Assembly: GCA_963281255.1 (NCBI GenBank)
Contig: OY725490.1
Location: 4,216,001 to 4,280,000 of the forward strand
Direction of reading: 5' to 3'
DNA length: 64,000 nucleotides
Source of the DNA: Aphrocallistes beatrix
Taxonomy: Eukaryota > Porifera > Hexactinellida > Sceptrulophora > Aphrocallistidae
In this document: positions 1 through 11,430 of the stretch, in pieces
Position numbering within the stretch: the stretch's first letter is position 1
Layout: each line of letters begins with the position of its first letter
Made by a program: the position numbers and the translations under genes
The notes under the pieces: generated by a model
The model's input: only the letters and a program-made list of their open reading frames with translations
Told to the model about the DNA's origin: nothing
The model's database searches: none

Positions 1-110
1 AGCAAAATATCAATTTTTTTTTCATTATTTTAGTTTCAAATTTTGAGTAATTCATTGATAATTCATGAATTAGTCAACCTAGGTTTGAACCTGTAAAGAA
101 ATATAATAAG

Positions 111-148
111 AAAAAACCGGTTTCGACTGTACTTTTGTCCATGCAGTA
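111..148. repeat. End fragment of a pogo-like MITE
   Basis: The stretch AACCGGTTTCGACTGTAC matches the right terminus of the complete MITE at 42346-42835. Only this end is present, followed by a piece resembling the Tc1-type ends (ACTTTTGTCCATGCAGTATA). Confidence 0.4.
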
Positions 149-702
149 TATGAATTTTTGAGTCTATTAAAAATAATTTCGGGATTGGGAGGGCCGTACA
201 CATGTCAGTCCTGGGCCTTGCACTCGCCGGCTGCAAAAGAGATGTCACCCACTGCAAGAAAGTAACGGTTACAAAATCAAATATTGAAAAGCAATGATTT
301 TACTTAATTGCTAAAAGCATGTTATTACGATAGATAATTATTCAATTTCAAATGCTTCAGTTATTTTTTTAAGAGAGACACACTGTAGGTGCTTTGACAT
401 CATGTTTATATAAATTATACATTTGTAAGGTCCATCACGCATATAGTATTTCAATATTTACTTTTTTGATCAAACCCCAAAGGGAGTTAAATTTGAATTT
501 ATCGAATAAAATCAAAATTTGTGGTAAAAACATTTGTACTGCAAACACCAATAATCACTTTGGAAGTTTTTTTATTTTTATAAACTTTGCCTTTAAAAAT
601 ACCTTAAATCTCAAAGGTTTCGGTGGACAGATCGATAGTGCAGCTCCAGTGACTTGGAAAGCGAAATATTAATTTTAGCAGGTGCGAAAAAAATGCCTAC
701 AC
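149..702. other. No gene recognised
   Basis: AT-rich sequence. A 92-codon ORF at 394-672 has no recognisable domain and is bounded by low-complexity AT sequence. I see nothing else that can be supported here. Confidence 0.5.
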
Positions 703-1158
703 CGCATGTACAAAAGTGTTCGAACACCCCAAAATTATCCATACAAATAATTATAATACTAATCTATTGAGCAAGTCAAGGACATTTAATTTGTTTGAGA
801 CATGCTTAATTAAACTTCAAATTCGAATTCTCTACATTCGACTACTCACTCTATAATCTTCCAAAACGATTACTCTCCTACAAGGTTGAACATTTTCAAA
901 CTGCCACCTCGTATCACCAATTCCATTAGATACAATGGTGATGTGGAATAGGTTAGCAAATGCTGAAAATACTTAATTTTAAGGAGAGTATTTAAGTTGA
1001 AAGCTTCTAAAGTGAGTAATTTGGATGTAAAGAAAACGAATTTTAGTCAGATTTAGTGTATCTGTTACTGAATAAATGTTTTCTTCATAATTATATTAGT
1101 ATAATAATAATTTGGATTTAAAATATTGGGGTGTACGGATACTTAGGTCCAGGGAGTG
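703..1158. mobile_element. Tc1-type MITE, family T (degenerate copy)
   Basis: The left end reads ACAAAAGTGTTCGAACACCCC and the right end GGGGTGTACGGATACTTAGG followed by a TA, so the ends are inverted. The internal part, with CACATTCGAATTACTC-like stretches mirrored about a centre near GATACAATGGTGATG, matches the intact copy at 13635-14086. It has no coding capacity. Confidence 0.65.
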
Positions 1159-1228
1159 TATGTTAGAACTCATAAAATACTCAAATGATTACTTTCAAAG
1201 TGTAAAATCGGAATCTATACATTAAAAT

Positions 1229-1735
1229 TAGAGGTGTACCGGATTAGAGATTTTCTACTCCGGCCGGATCCGGATATCCGGTACTCAATTATCCGGTTAT
1301 CCGGCCGGATATCCGGCTAAATATTTATTTGATAAATGATACCATAATATCACATCAAGACCGAGTACCGAGTAGAAAAACGAAGCAGGCTACTACCAGA
1401 AAATGGTGAGAGATTAATATTCATACAAAAGAATCTTTCCTTATTGCATTACAACTATTAGCTAGCATTTAGAGTTTTAATATAGTAGATTGGAATAGGT
1501 TATAGATTAGATTAGATTTATGGATTGATAATAGCTTTAGAATTAAATTGTAGTTAATTGAATAAATCGCTTCTGTTTCTATCCTTTTTGTAGTTAATGT
1601 TTAATTCATACACAATCACAATTGGAACCACTATCCGACCGGATAGTGGTTCATATCCGGTTCCGACCGGATAGTGGTTCATATCCGGTTCCGGCCGGAT
1701 ATCCGGTAAATGGCCGGATATCCGGTACACCCCTA
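1229..1735. mobile_element. hAT-type MITE with 8-bp target duplication
   Basis: The terminal inverted repeats are TAGAGGTGTACCGGAT on the left and ATCCGGTACACCCCTA on the right. Both flanks carry the same eight bases, ATTAAAAT (1221-1228 and 1736-1743), the duplication length typical of hAT elements. Near each end are clustered GGCCGGATATCCGG palindromes. There is no transposase. Confidence 0.85.
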
Positions 1736-1809
1736 ATTAAAATACACAATATTAGCCGTTGAGAATTCGCTTTTAGCTTTAGAATAAGAGTTTTTCAGAA
1801 GGTATGAAA

Positions 1810-2075
1810 ATATGCACAGGTGACTTTCGCTTAATCAGCTTGGTCCGGATATTTATCCCGATTAAGCGGAGGTCCCAATTAACCGAAGAAATTTAGTATT
1901 AGCTTATATGCATGTGGGAACCATTCCGTTCCTGGAGACTTGTCCCAATTAAGCGGGTCAACAATATACGTATATACAGTCAACTCCTAGTAATCGGGAC
2001 ACGGTAAATCAGGACAACCGCTTAATTGGGACCAGACTCCAGGAACGGAATGGTTCCCTTCACCTGTATATGTTA
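1810..2075. repeat. Rearranged Tigger/pogo-like MITE fragments
   Basis: TCCCAATTAAGCGG-type motifs occur in both orientations, and the sequence GGAACCATTCCGTTCCTGGA recurs inverted (around 1918-1940 and 2040-2060). This looks like a rearranged inverted-repeat element of the CAGTCAACTCCTNGTAATCGGG type. No intact boundaries were found. Confidence 0.45.
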
Positions 2076-2364
2076 GTAATGAATAAAATGCAGATATTAT
2101 TAGTTTCAAAGTGCAAAAATCGGATTTAAATATTATATATATACGCTTATAGCTTAAAACAAGATTTGTTTTAAGTTGCGAAAATATGTATATATGTAAT
2201 GTAATAAAATATGGACATACACACTAATAGAAACGGAGAGTGATGAAATTTTGCTACAAATATTGATGGTATACATCTACACCATGAGATCTTACATGCG
2301 AAATTTGGTACAAATGGACACGATTTCGCAGCTGCGGGAGAATGAACCAGGATTCCTGAACTGG

Positions 2365-3460
2365 CAAAATCGAAGATGGTTGAACGGTAATGCGGAAATG
2401 GTTCGACAATATTTCGAATTGCAGATTTAGGAAATAGTTCGACTTTTTATCATTAGGATAATGGTGTTTTTTATGTGAACTACGTATTTCCTTTTTAGAA
2501 AAGTCGAACTATTTCCGCCATACTGGTTGAACTATATGATCTGCCTAAATCATTAGCCACGAAGAATAGACCTTAGAAATGTACTACCAGTATGTATAAA
2601 TATGGTGTCAAAGTACCGATATCCATTGTTCAAATTTTGATTAGTCATCAATGATGACTCATCATATGATTGCTGAGTAGGTTATATTCTTCTTGAATTT
2701 AGTGATTTTCAGAGCCGATTGTAAGGACACTTCTAAATGTTTTTAATATAAAATGTATCGCATAGAACTGAATGGGTTTGATGCGAAAAATTTGGAATTT
2801 TTTCTTAGAATGTTGCTACATCCAAGCGTTGCAATGCGAACGCATTTTGGTCATTTGAGGTCATCTCTTGAAAACCGCAATAATTAGGCATAAAAATTTG
2901 GTCTTGTTTGACAGTCGATATATTATTTCCTATTAAGTGATCATATAATTCTTGCGTCTATTTTCAATGGTTTACGAGTGAGTAGACAATTTATCATATT
3001 GGTTACCTCTGATAATTTGCCCAATAATTCGTAAACCTTTGAATTTAGATGCAGAAATTATATGATCACTTAATATGTAATAGTCTATTGGCTATCAAAA
3101 AATATCATATTTGTAAGCCCAGTTACTGCAGTTTTAAAGATATGACCTCAACTGACCAAATATATCTCCATAGCAACACTGGAATGTAGCAAAATTCCAT
3201 GAAAAAGTCCAACTTTTCCGCATCAACTTGAACCGGCTCTGTAAATCACTAAATTCGTCATAAATATAACCTATTGCGCAATTATATAATGACTAATCAA
3301 AATTTGAACAACGGATATGGGTACTTTGGTACCATATTTATATATGCTGGTAATACATTCTTAAGCACTATTCTGCATGGTTGATGATTTAGGGAGATAA
3401 TGTATTAGTTCAACCATCTTCGACCGCATCCCTAGTCCATTTTTGAGATTTAGATGGCAG
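2365..3460. mobile_element. Foldback element, family D (copy 1)
   Basis: The arms are inverted copies: 2590-2720 (TATAAATATGGTGTCAAAGT...) returns reversed at 3230-3350, and GAAGATGGTTGAAC at the left mirrors GTTCAACCATCTTCGACC at the right. A smaller palindrome at about 2390-2517 (GGAAATGGTTCGAC / GTCGAACTATTTCC) is inserted in the left arm. Related copies lie at 41858-43339 and 52640-52880. It is non-coding. Confidence 0.7.
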
Positions 3461-3689
3461 GCATTATATACAGAGGGCTATGGGTAAAGAAATAATGATC
3501 GTGTAATTTAAGACCGAAACGAATGTGCATCGAGCGATTTTTAAAAATATTTTAAAAATATAAGTCTTTCAGAATCAGAATTTTCTTAGTGTTAACCATG
3601 TCCAATTTCTCAAGGTGTCCTCGAAATTTACGTGCTAATTTTTTTATTTCTAAAAACTTTATATTTATTGCACTACGTTGATACCTTTT

Positions 3690-3790
3690 GGGGATTAAGA
3701 CAATCACCTGTATATAACGGTAACCTGTGTATAACGGCCAATTTCGTCCAGTCCCTTGGGTGGCCGTTATATACAGGTTCCACTATATAT
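3690..3790. repeat. Pogo-like MITE fragment with ATAACGGCC repeats
   Basis: Contains CACCTGTATATAACGGTAACC and GGCCGTTATATACAGGTT in opposite orientation. The same motif is expanded at 47640-48125. Confidence 0.45.
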
Positions 3791-4120
3791 ATAAAATGAA
3801 AAGGTTCCATATCCGAGATACAGCCGTCTCCGAATATATTTTAGCCCCCAAGTCGAGTTAGTCCTCACTTCGGGTTAGCTTCCAGAACTTGGGAACACTC
3901 ATTTATAATTATAGTATCGGGAAATAATCGGTTGGAAATCTGCATTTCGCAAAAAGTTCCCAGTATTAAGGATATCCCAAGATTGATGAAGCAAAAGAAA
4001 ATATATTTAAAATTTAACATTTCAAGATAAGAGAAATTGTCTAAACACAGATATAATAGCTCCTTCCAATATTAATTAGATTGAAATCGTTTTTCTAAAT
4101 ACTATTCATAGTTGAGATTT

Positions 4121-6163
4121 TCAAATATATACAAAGGGTACTTCATGATAACTAGGCCATTTAAATAAGGTAGTCCATAATCTTTCCATATAGTGGCCCT
4201 CAATTGGATCTTGTCCTCTACTTAAAAGGAAAAATAAACTCTCAATCCAAACTCGATGCGATGCGAGTATGCGTCGTAACAAGGCTTCTGTTACTATAAA
4301 CTCTCCACCAAAGTTTCCAACAGCTGCAGAGCAATTTTCTTTTGTGCCGGTCAATTCTGCATAGATTTGACAAAAATAATTGGAGTGATTATTAAAATTC
4401 AATCCAGAAAATACACAATGTACTGGCCCATTCGATTGAAAATGTTCGCTCAAATCCGATTTACGTATATTAACATAATCTTCGTATGTAAAGCTTTTGA
4501 GATTATCTGACATATCACTAATAATCCTCATAACATCTCTATGCCTATGATAATGTGGTTTACCTTGGAGAAAGATATTAATATCCCGAAAATTTAAAGA
4601 TTTATAAAGGAGGTGATAAAGCCAGGAATGTCCCTCGCGTCCTACATTATTTAATTCAATAACAGTAACACGACAATTCACATTGAACTTGATAATATCA
4701 GGAATTATTACTGGTTCACATTTATTGTATATATAAATAGTAACTTCTCTCTCAAAACACAGATGAGCATACCTTTTCAACCATGATATGGAATCTCTAC
4801 ATCTAGAAATAATAAGTGATAATGAAGGTTTATTTTTCGGACGCCAGAAAATGTTGAGAGAATTAGAGAGTGAAATATTTCCGTATATTTCGTAATCACT
4901 GAAAGTCAGATCAAATTCCTTATAAATCTTCCGGAACTCTTCAATAGCATTCTCAACAGCCTGGTCCATCTCAAAATATTTAAACTCTGCAAGGCGTCCA
5001 ATAAAATATATTCCCTTTCTATTTTCAAATTTTGCTAGTTTCAAATATTTTCGATAGACTACAGAATTTTGTTTGGTTAGCAATGGGTAACAAGGTTCTC
5101 CATGTTCAGAAATAATTTCATGTACTATTGTTGTACAATTCGAAATATGTTCAGAGTATAAGTGTTTGTATTCTACTAACTTTGTTGAACTCTTTAAATT
5201 TCCTGATGAATTTAGAACTACACTAGTTGACTGATAAAATGATATGTTAATTAGATTTATGATATTAAATCTAATATGATCATATTCAAGATTTGGAAGT
5301 TTACTATTTGAGAAATATTGATCAACTTTTCCAGTGTAAAATATTCTCGGATATTCTTCAAGTTTTATTTTTCCAGTAGTTATCATTTCAAAGAAATCAG
5401 AATTTAATTGCAACTTAATATTGGAGTGAGATAACATCCGTTTTATCATTTTAGTGTATCCCTGAGCTGGCAATGCTTGATAGATATCAGATGAGAAGTA
5501 CCTATCATCGAAATTTTTCCTGATATGCGATTTCAAATCAATATTAGAGAAATAATGATAATGTTTTCTATCAGTTGTATAATTTTCTTTTGGGTAAAAA
5601 TCATAATCTTTTTTTAGCTTTAGCCATTCCTTCATTTGTATCATAGTTTCAATATTTTCATTAAATAATAGATTGATAGAATCAATATTTAAAGGTATCG
5701 GGAATAACTTCCCACCAACTCGACCAACGACACGATGCTGATAGGGTAACCATTTTGTAAACTGTGATAAAAATAACCAAATAGATGGATCAGACGTATG
5801 AAAAACATGTAAACCATACTGAGACACACGAATACCAAATTGATCTACAAAATCGTAACAATTACCTGCAATATGGTTACGTTTTTCAATTAATAAAACT
5901 GTTTGATTCAATAATTTAGCATGGAGATGTGCTAGGACTGCCCCACTTATGCCCGCTCCTACCACTAGCACATCATATCTATTTCTGTTATTTTGGATAA
6001 GATTAGGAATTTCCTCACTAATTTCAGAAGCAAATTGATGTTTAGATATGAAAGATTGATCTAGTAACTTTATTCTGCGTAGATAACTTATAAATACGAT
6101 TGTAAATAGAAATAATGAAATAGTTGATAACAATTTAATTAATCTAATTATCTTCATTAGCAT
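4121..6163 (-). CDS. Membrane-anchored UDP-galactopyranose-mutase-like protein fused to DUF3431
   Basis: This is a 680-residue intronless ORF. An in-frame TAA lies nine bases before the first ATG (a second Met is at codon 3), so the start is bounded. Residues 8-28 form one hydrophobic segment flanked by basic residues, suggesting a type II signal anchor (ER/Golgi, inference). Residues 62-412 are UDP-galactopyranose-mutase-like: FAD-binding VGAGISG (68-74), acidic E93, GNCYD (100-104), GLHVFHT (117-123), GYTKMI (235-240), and GRLAEFKYFEMD (389-400). This family interconverts UDP-Galp and UDP-Galf using reduced FAD. By eye, the region between INLLF (163-167) and RYF (221-223) is about 25 residues short, lacking the usual FxGYTxKQW segment, and the family TR(I/V)xE motif is TKLVE (327-331), so activity is doubtful. 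Residues 450-680 match DUF3431: ISRCRDSISWL, YIYNK, NVGREGHSWLYHLL and FLQGKPHYH. The DUF3431 domain is of unknown function and is often considered glycosyltransferase-like. There are no coding neighbours; MITEs flank it. The ORF is unbroken, so it is probably under selection. Confidence 0.85.
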   Translation of the reverse strand: MLMKIIRLIKLLSTISLFLFTIVFISYLRRIKLLDQSFISKHQFASEISEEIPNLIQNNRNRYDVLVVGAGISGAVLAHLHAKLLNQTVLLIEKRNHIAGNCYDFVDQFGIRVSQYGLHVFHTSDPSIWLFLSQFTKWLPYQHRVVGRVGGKLFPIPLNIDSINLLFNENIETMIQMKEWLKLKKDYDFYPKENYTTDRKHYHYFSNIDLKSHIRKNFDDRYFSSDIYQALPAQGYTKMIKRMLSHSNIKLQLNSDFFEMITTGKIKLEEYPRIFYTGKVDQYFSNSKLPNLEYDHIRFNIINLINISFYQSTSVVLNSSGNLKSSTKLVEYKHLYSEHISNCTTIVHEIISEHGEPCYPLLTKQNSVVYRKYLKLAKFENRKGIYFIGRLAEFKYFEMDQAVENAIEEFRKIYKEFDLTFSDYEIYGNISLSNSLNIFWRPKNKPSLSLIISRCRDSISWLKRYAHLCFEREVTIYIYNKCEPVIIPDIIKFNVNCRVTVIELNNVGREGHSWLYHLLYKSLNFRDINIFLQGKPHYHRHRDVMRIISDMSDNLKSFTYEDYVNIRKSDLSEHFQSNGPVHCVFSGLNFNNHSNYFCQIYAELTGTKENCSAAVGNFGGEFIVTEALLRRILASHRVWIESLFFLLSRGQDPIEGHYMERLWTTLFKWPSYHEVPFVYI

Positions 6164-6669
6164 TTTAATTTATAATATTAGATCAATATTAATAATGGAT
6201 GTTCTTCATTAAACTACGTTGTCTCTGTCTATTAAGCACTTTGTAAAAAAAATTATATATCCTTCAATTAAATGTCGAAAATTCCAATGAAAAATTTAGA
6301 TTCGGAATAAAGACAATATATAGGGTTGCTACGGTTTATTTATACTCAGTCTTTGAGTGGATTTATGCCTAGGAAAATCACTAACATTAATTATAAATTT
6401 TAAATGATATTGAAATTGTTTCTTAGAAATAAGGCCGCTGTTAAGACCAATGCTGGTCGCTGACACTAATTTTTTTTGAAATTTTAGATTTGAAGTTTTG
6501 TATATTTTTAGATTCATATATGTGTACATTATTTTCGCACGAAACTTTTGAAAATTCAAAGTTTTTTTATGTCACCTTTAGTAGATGGCACTTCAATGGG
6601 TATCAGTGCGAATAAAAATTTATTTTCAAAAGTAAGTGCAATTTTATGCGCCCTCCAAGTAAATCTTTT
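6164..6669. other. Upstream region of the 4121-6163 gene
   Basis: AT-rich with no recognisable promoter element that can be placed with confidence. A 76-codon ORF on the minus strand (6329-6559) resembles no known family and is not called. Confidence 0.4.
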
Positions 6670-7935
6670 TTAAGGATACCGCCCTCGAAAAACATCGCCT
6701 AGCATTAAAAAAAATGGTGGAATTTTTGATTGTTAATTCCATCGGATTATTGAGTAGTCTACCATCTAATCGTACTTGTTGGACGGTATTTATTTAGATA
6801 TTCTAGAACTGAGTACCTAAAGCTCAGGCGTACTAAAAATCGGAAAGTTATTCGTGGTTTTGCGGCTCATTCATCAATTATTTTCTAACTTATCTGATAT
6901 TTTTTAAATTATATGAACCTCAAAATGGTTTTGGCCACTTTAAATATTATAAAACAGATGAATTTAGAAAAAGAGGCACTTGAAATCGAATCAAAAATAT
7001 CTTTATGAGGGACTTCATTTCAAAAATGCTCTGGAAATGGCCGTTGTGATATTAGCTATTGTGTATAGAAAAAAATTCTGAACACTTTAAAAAAAAAATT
7101 GTTCAGATCCGACCATTAGTTCGTAAGTTATAGTATAATCTATGTAAAGTTCGGACATCAAACCACTCTATGGCCCGCAAAGTGCTCGATGTCAATGCTT
7201 AAAAACTATTGAAGATATATAATCTATTATAATCTTAATTGAAAGGATATATATGATAATATATGGGTTCCTCAAACATCTCTTTGTCAAAAAGTAAATT
7301 TTTCTTGACTTATCATCGATTTTATTGTAATACCAATTCTATGGGGAACTTTGAATATATTAGAAAATGGCGAATCTTGTCATGAAATAAGTTCCCAAAA
7401 GTAGCTATTATCCTCAAAAAACAATGCAATAGTCACTAGCAATGTATACATAAAGTTTGAAGCACTCAACATGATTATTTCGGAAGTTCAAAGCATTTAT
7501 CTCCAAAATTCGGTCAAAGCCCCCCCTTTATAGTCCAAAAACAGATTCCTCCATATCTCGGGAAATATACACCCAAATTCTTAGCTCTCAATTCCAAATA
7601 TACTTTTCAAGACGGTATATATCTGATTCTTAAATAATAAGTGTACTACATGGAATGGAATGCTAAGTTTCAAATTTTTATCACGTGATGACGTAGCATT
7701 TTTCGAAAATCCTAACTTGAAAACTAAAGTCGTAGACTCTCGCTCTAACTTCCTAATATACTTTTTAAAAGCTCTTTATTCATTCTAAACCGATGAATTA
7801 TACTTTGTATTGCTAGGAATATGAATTATATTTCTTAATTGGTTCAAAATATTCGGGGTTAGAGGCCTCAAGGAAATTTGTGAATTTTCAGTATAATTTT
7901 GATATTTTCACCAAAATCTGTTGGGATACATGAGT
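6670..7935 (+). mobile_element. TTAA-flanked repeat family A, left half (copy A1)
   Basis: Begins TTAAGGATACCGCCCTCG and runs collinear with the left two thirds of the complete copy at 44846-46777 and with 29280-30530. The right half is missing; similarity stops near 7935. No reading frame survives. Confidence 0.7.
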
Positions 7936-8400
7936 ACAATCAAAGCAGTCTTCAGTAGAATTATTCAACACTATTTTGGAAATTTGACGAATTTTAGACA
8001 CTCCTTTGGGGATTTCGCCAAACATTTGAAAAAAATCTTTGGAATTTGTGTTCTGAATTGAATGATTCTAGTCAAATTTCATCAACAGTATGCATATATC
8101 AAATTGGAAGCCTAATAACCATAATTCCATTCCAACTAGTTGAGTTATTTTTGCGCACATATTACTTACTCAGTATAGGAATTTAGTATTACGCAATATG
8201 GAACTATAGCACTAAAGTCAGAACATTCGATGAGAGAACAATTTAAAAAGAGAATTAATAACTACTATGGGTAGTTTTAAAAGAGATAAAACAATGGATA
8301 AGATAGCATAAGAAAACCTGAGTACCCAGTACTAGCCTAATAAGAAACATGTTTCAGCTCCAAAAAGAACTGCAGTGGGAATGGGGGCGGGCGGTATTTC
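7936..8400. other. No gene recognised
   Basis: AT-rich sequence between family A and family B copies. I see no terminal repeats or open frame of note. Confidence 0.4.
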
Positions 8401-9465
8401 AATATCATTATCCCAATATTTGATGGAGTCATGAATTGGATTAATCTTTGAAATATCTGTTTTTGTGCTGCAAAAGATAATTAACAGTGCCAAATCATCT
8501 TTTTAATGCTGAATTCATGCTCAACACTAGATTTCCAGCAATTTGATATATATATTGACCATATTTGGAAACCTTTTTGTTTGACCGTGCCTAGCAATGG
8601 CGAGGAATTTTTTCACATTCCTGGCCGTTGCTAGGAACATGCAACCAAAATATTCCCCAAATATGGTCAATATATATATCAAATTGCTGGAAATTAAGTG
8701 CTGAGCACGAATTCAGGATTAAAATAACGACCTAGCATAGTCAAATAAGGTTATAGATACGCATGGGATTTCGGTAGATCCTATCGGACATGGTCAATTT
8801 TGGGTCCCCAAGTCATAAGTGACAACTTTTTCACACTTTTGGAGGTGTCATGATTTGAAAATTTTTGATATGCCATATTTTGAAGTTAAGTTGATTTAGG
8901 ATTTTTGGATGTTATTTAATACTAGGATACAGTAAAAACTAATGGAAATCAAGCCTTTCCGAAGAAAATTGCTTTGTAGTTTGTTTTTAGCACTAAAAAA
9001 ATTAATTTTACAAAGGTGGTATCTTTAGTTACAAAGGTCTTAGAAAAAACCCGACAGTTTTGAAAAGATCTTGTACCGTAGAACAAAATGATAGATACCG
9101 ACTTTCGATATTCTAGTTCAGAAAAAGTTTAGAATATTTTTCCTTAGGAAAATCAGCTTCTAAATATTGTAGCAACGAGATTGGAAAGAAAAATTTATTT
9201 GTATTAAAATTGAAAATTCTCTTCTTATTATTTTCTTTATTCAACCATTTCGTGCAAGAATAATTGAGTAAAGTATTCATAAGCCATTGAATTTTCCTTG
9301 AATGTCTATAAATTCGGTGATTTGAGAAAAAAATTTTTTAATTCTTGAGCTCCCAAAAGTGCATTTGAGCAGATAGCTCATCGTGAACAGTATATACAAA
9401 AAATTTCAGGAGAAAATAATGGATATTTTTTGAGTTAGTTCTGGAAGGAAGCACCAACCTTAAGG
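8400..9465. mobile_element. Family B repeat, diverged copy B0
   Basis: Contains the palindromic core found in all B copies (ATTTCCAGCAATTTGATATA at 8529 and TCAAATTGCTGGAAATTAAG at 8678 in opposite orientation) and ends near 9463 with CCAACCTTAAGG, the B terminus. The left end is not identifiable. Confidence 0.55.
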
Positions 9466-9555
9466 TTGGTGTTTCCCATTGGAAACTTGTTTTTCCTAAA
9501 AATGTGCCCAAATTGCTTTTCAATCATTTTTAGATACTTATAGGGGTTCTAAACA
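9466..9555 (+). repeat. Partial family B left terminus
   Basis: AAGGTTGGTGTTTCCCATTG and the following bases are a diverged version of the left 90 bp of the intact B copy that starts at 9556, so two B left ends sit in tandem. Confidence 0.5.
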
Positions 9556-10755
9556 TTAAGGTTGGCCTTTCCTATGGGCATTTTGTTTTTTATTAAAAAT
9601 TTGCCGAAAGTCCTTTTTAACCATTTTAGGATAACTAAAGGGGTTCTAAACAATAATTTTGATTTTTAGAATTTCAATCGTAATATTTCGCCACTTAGAG
9701 CCACTTGTACCACCTGGTGTCGCCTATAAAAGGACACATTTTGTCTCATATCCATAACTTCTTTGAACCATGTCAGATCATCATTTTAATGCTAAATTCG
9801 TGCTCAGCACTAAATTTCCAGCAATTTGATATATATATTGGACATATTTGGAGAAATTCCTTGGCTACGGGTTCCTACCAACGGCCAGGAATGTGAAAAA
9901 ATTTCTGGTCGTTGCTATGCACGGACATCCAAAAACTTCTCCAAATATGGTCAATATATATATCAAATTGCTGGAAATTTAGTGCTGAGCACGAATTTAG
10001 TATTAAAATGATGATCTGACATGGTTCGAAGAAGTAATTGATCTCGAATTCCGGTGGACACTATAGAATGTGGTTATTTTTGGGTGGCCAGTCAGCAATG
10101 ACCATTTTTTCCCACTTTTGATGGAGAAAATTTTGATATACCATATTTTGAAGTTAGGTACTGCTATATGTTGTCGAATAAGGATATTTGAATGTTATTT
10201 AATATCCCAAAACAGTTAAAACTAATGGAAATTGAGGGACATATATAAATATGATCTAAATCCTATTTTCTGAGACTTTTTTTTCAGCAATTATAAAGGT
10301 GATAACTTTTTGTAAATTCAAAATAGGGAAGAAAACTTAACGGTTTCTGATAGATCTCGAAGAGTAGAACATAATGAACAGACAGAATTTTGATAATACA
10401 AATAAAAAGAGAATTAAGAAAAAAATAGTGTCAAAATTACTAAAAATAAAATTCCTCGGGTGTTTTGGTGTGAATTTTTAACAATTTTCAAAATTTCAAA
10501 AATCTGTCTGTTCATTAGTTAGATCATCGATTTATGAATGAATTTGAAAAGTTCTAATGGATTGTAAGCATATTGTTTCCGATTTCTAACTTGTAAAATG
10601 ACCAAATTTTTTTGAGATTTTTTTAATCTCTTTAATTATTTCTATTATTAATGCAGTTTTGCAGATAACTCTGCGATTCAAATCTGCACTGAAAAAATTA
10701 AATGAATCGGTTGAAAAAATCAAAAGTTAGCTATTATAGGAAAGGCCAACCTTAA
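9556..10755 (+). mobile_element. TTAA-flanked repeat family B (complete copy B1)
   Basis: About 1.2 kb bounded by TTAAGGTTGGCCTTTCCTAT on the left and ATAGGAAAGGCCAACCTTAA on the right, so the termini are near-perfect inverted repeats ending in TTAA. The centre (9785-10005) is a long imperfect hairpin with CAGCACTAAATTTCCAGCAA mirrored as TTGCTGGAAATTTAGTGCTG. There is no coding capacity; short ORFs here read through the hairpin. TTAA targeting suggests a piggyBac-like mobiliser, but the terminal bases are not classic piggyBac. Confidence 0.8.
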
Positions 10756-10873
10756 TTCTGATTTTTATAACTCCAGCCCCAATTTTTCGCCACTTTGAGC
10801 CACATGAAACACCTGGTGTCGTGCAAAAAACGACACATTTTAAATACGAAATGTCCTAAAGCTATAACTTCTT

Positions 10874-11430
10874 TTAAGGTTGGCCTTTCCTATGGGCATT
10901 TTGTTTTTTATCAAAAATTTGCCAAAAGTCCTTTTTAACCATTTTAGGATAACTAAAGGGGTTCTAAACAATAATTTTGATTTTTAGAATTTCAATGCTA
11001 ATATTTCGCCACTTAGAGCCACTTATACCACCTGGTGTCGCCTAAAAAAGGACACATTTTGTCTCATATCCATAACATCTTTAAACCATGTCATCATTTT
11101 AATGCTAAATTCGTGCTCAGCACTAAATTTCCAGCAATTTGATATATATATTGGACATATTTGGAGAAATTCTTTGGCTGCGGGTCCCTAGCAACGGCCA
11201 GGAATGTGAAAAAAATTCTTGCCGTTGCTATGCACGGACATCCTAAAACCTCTCCAAAAATGGTCAATATATACTACATCAAATTGCTGGAAATTTGGTG
11301 CTGAGCACGAATTTAGTATTAAAATGATGATCTGACATGGTTCGAAGAAGTTATTGATCTCGAATTCCGATGAACACTATCGAATGTGGTTATTATGATG
11401 TTAAAAAGTTGATATGCCATATTTAGAAGT
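10874..11430 (+). mobile_element. Family B left part (copy B2), interrupted by family A
   Basis: Starts TTAAGGTTGGCCTTTCC and follows B1 base for base until ATTTAGAAGTTAA, where family A begins. The join falls on a TTAA within B, which suggests A inserted there. Confidence 0.7.

Noticed and set aside
394..672. 92-codon ORF
   Set aside because: No domain, no homology pattern, AT-rich codons; not distinguishable from chance.
9705..10011. Paired ORFs also seen at 30766-30996
   Set aside because: They read through the palindromic core of family B and recur in each copy because the repeat does; no protein signature.
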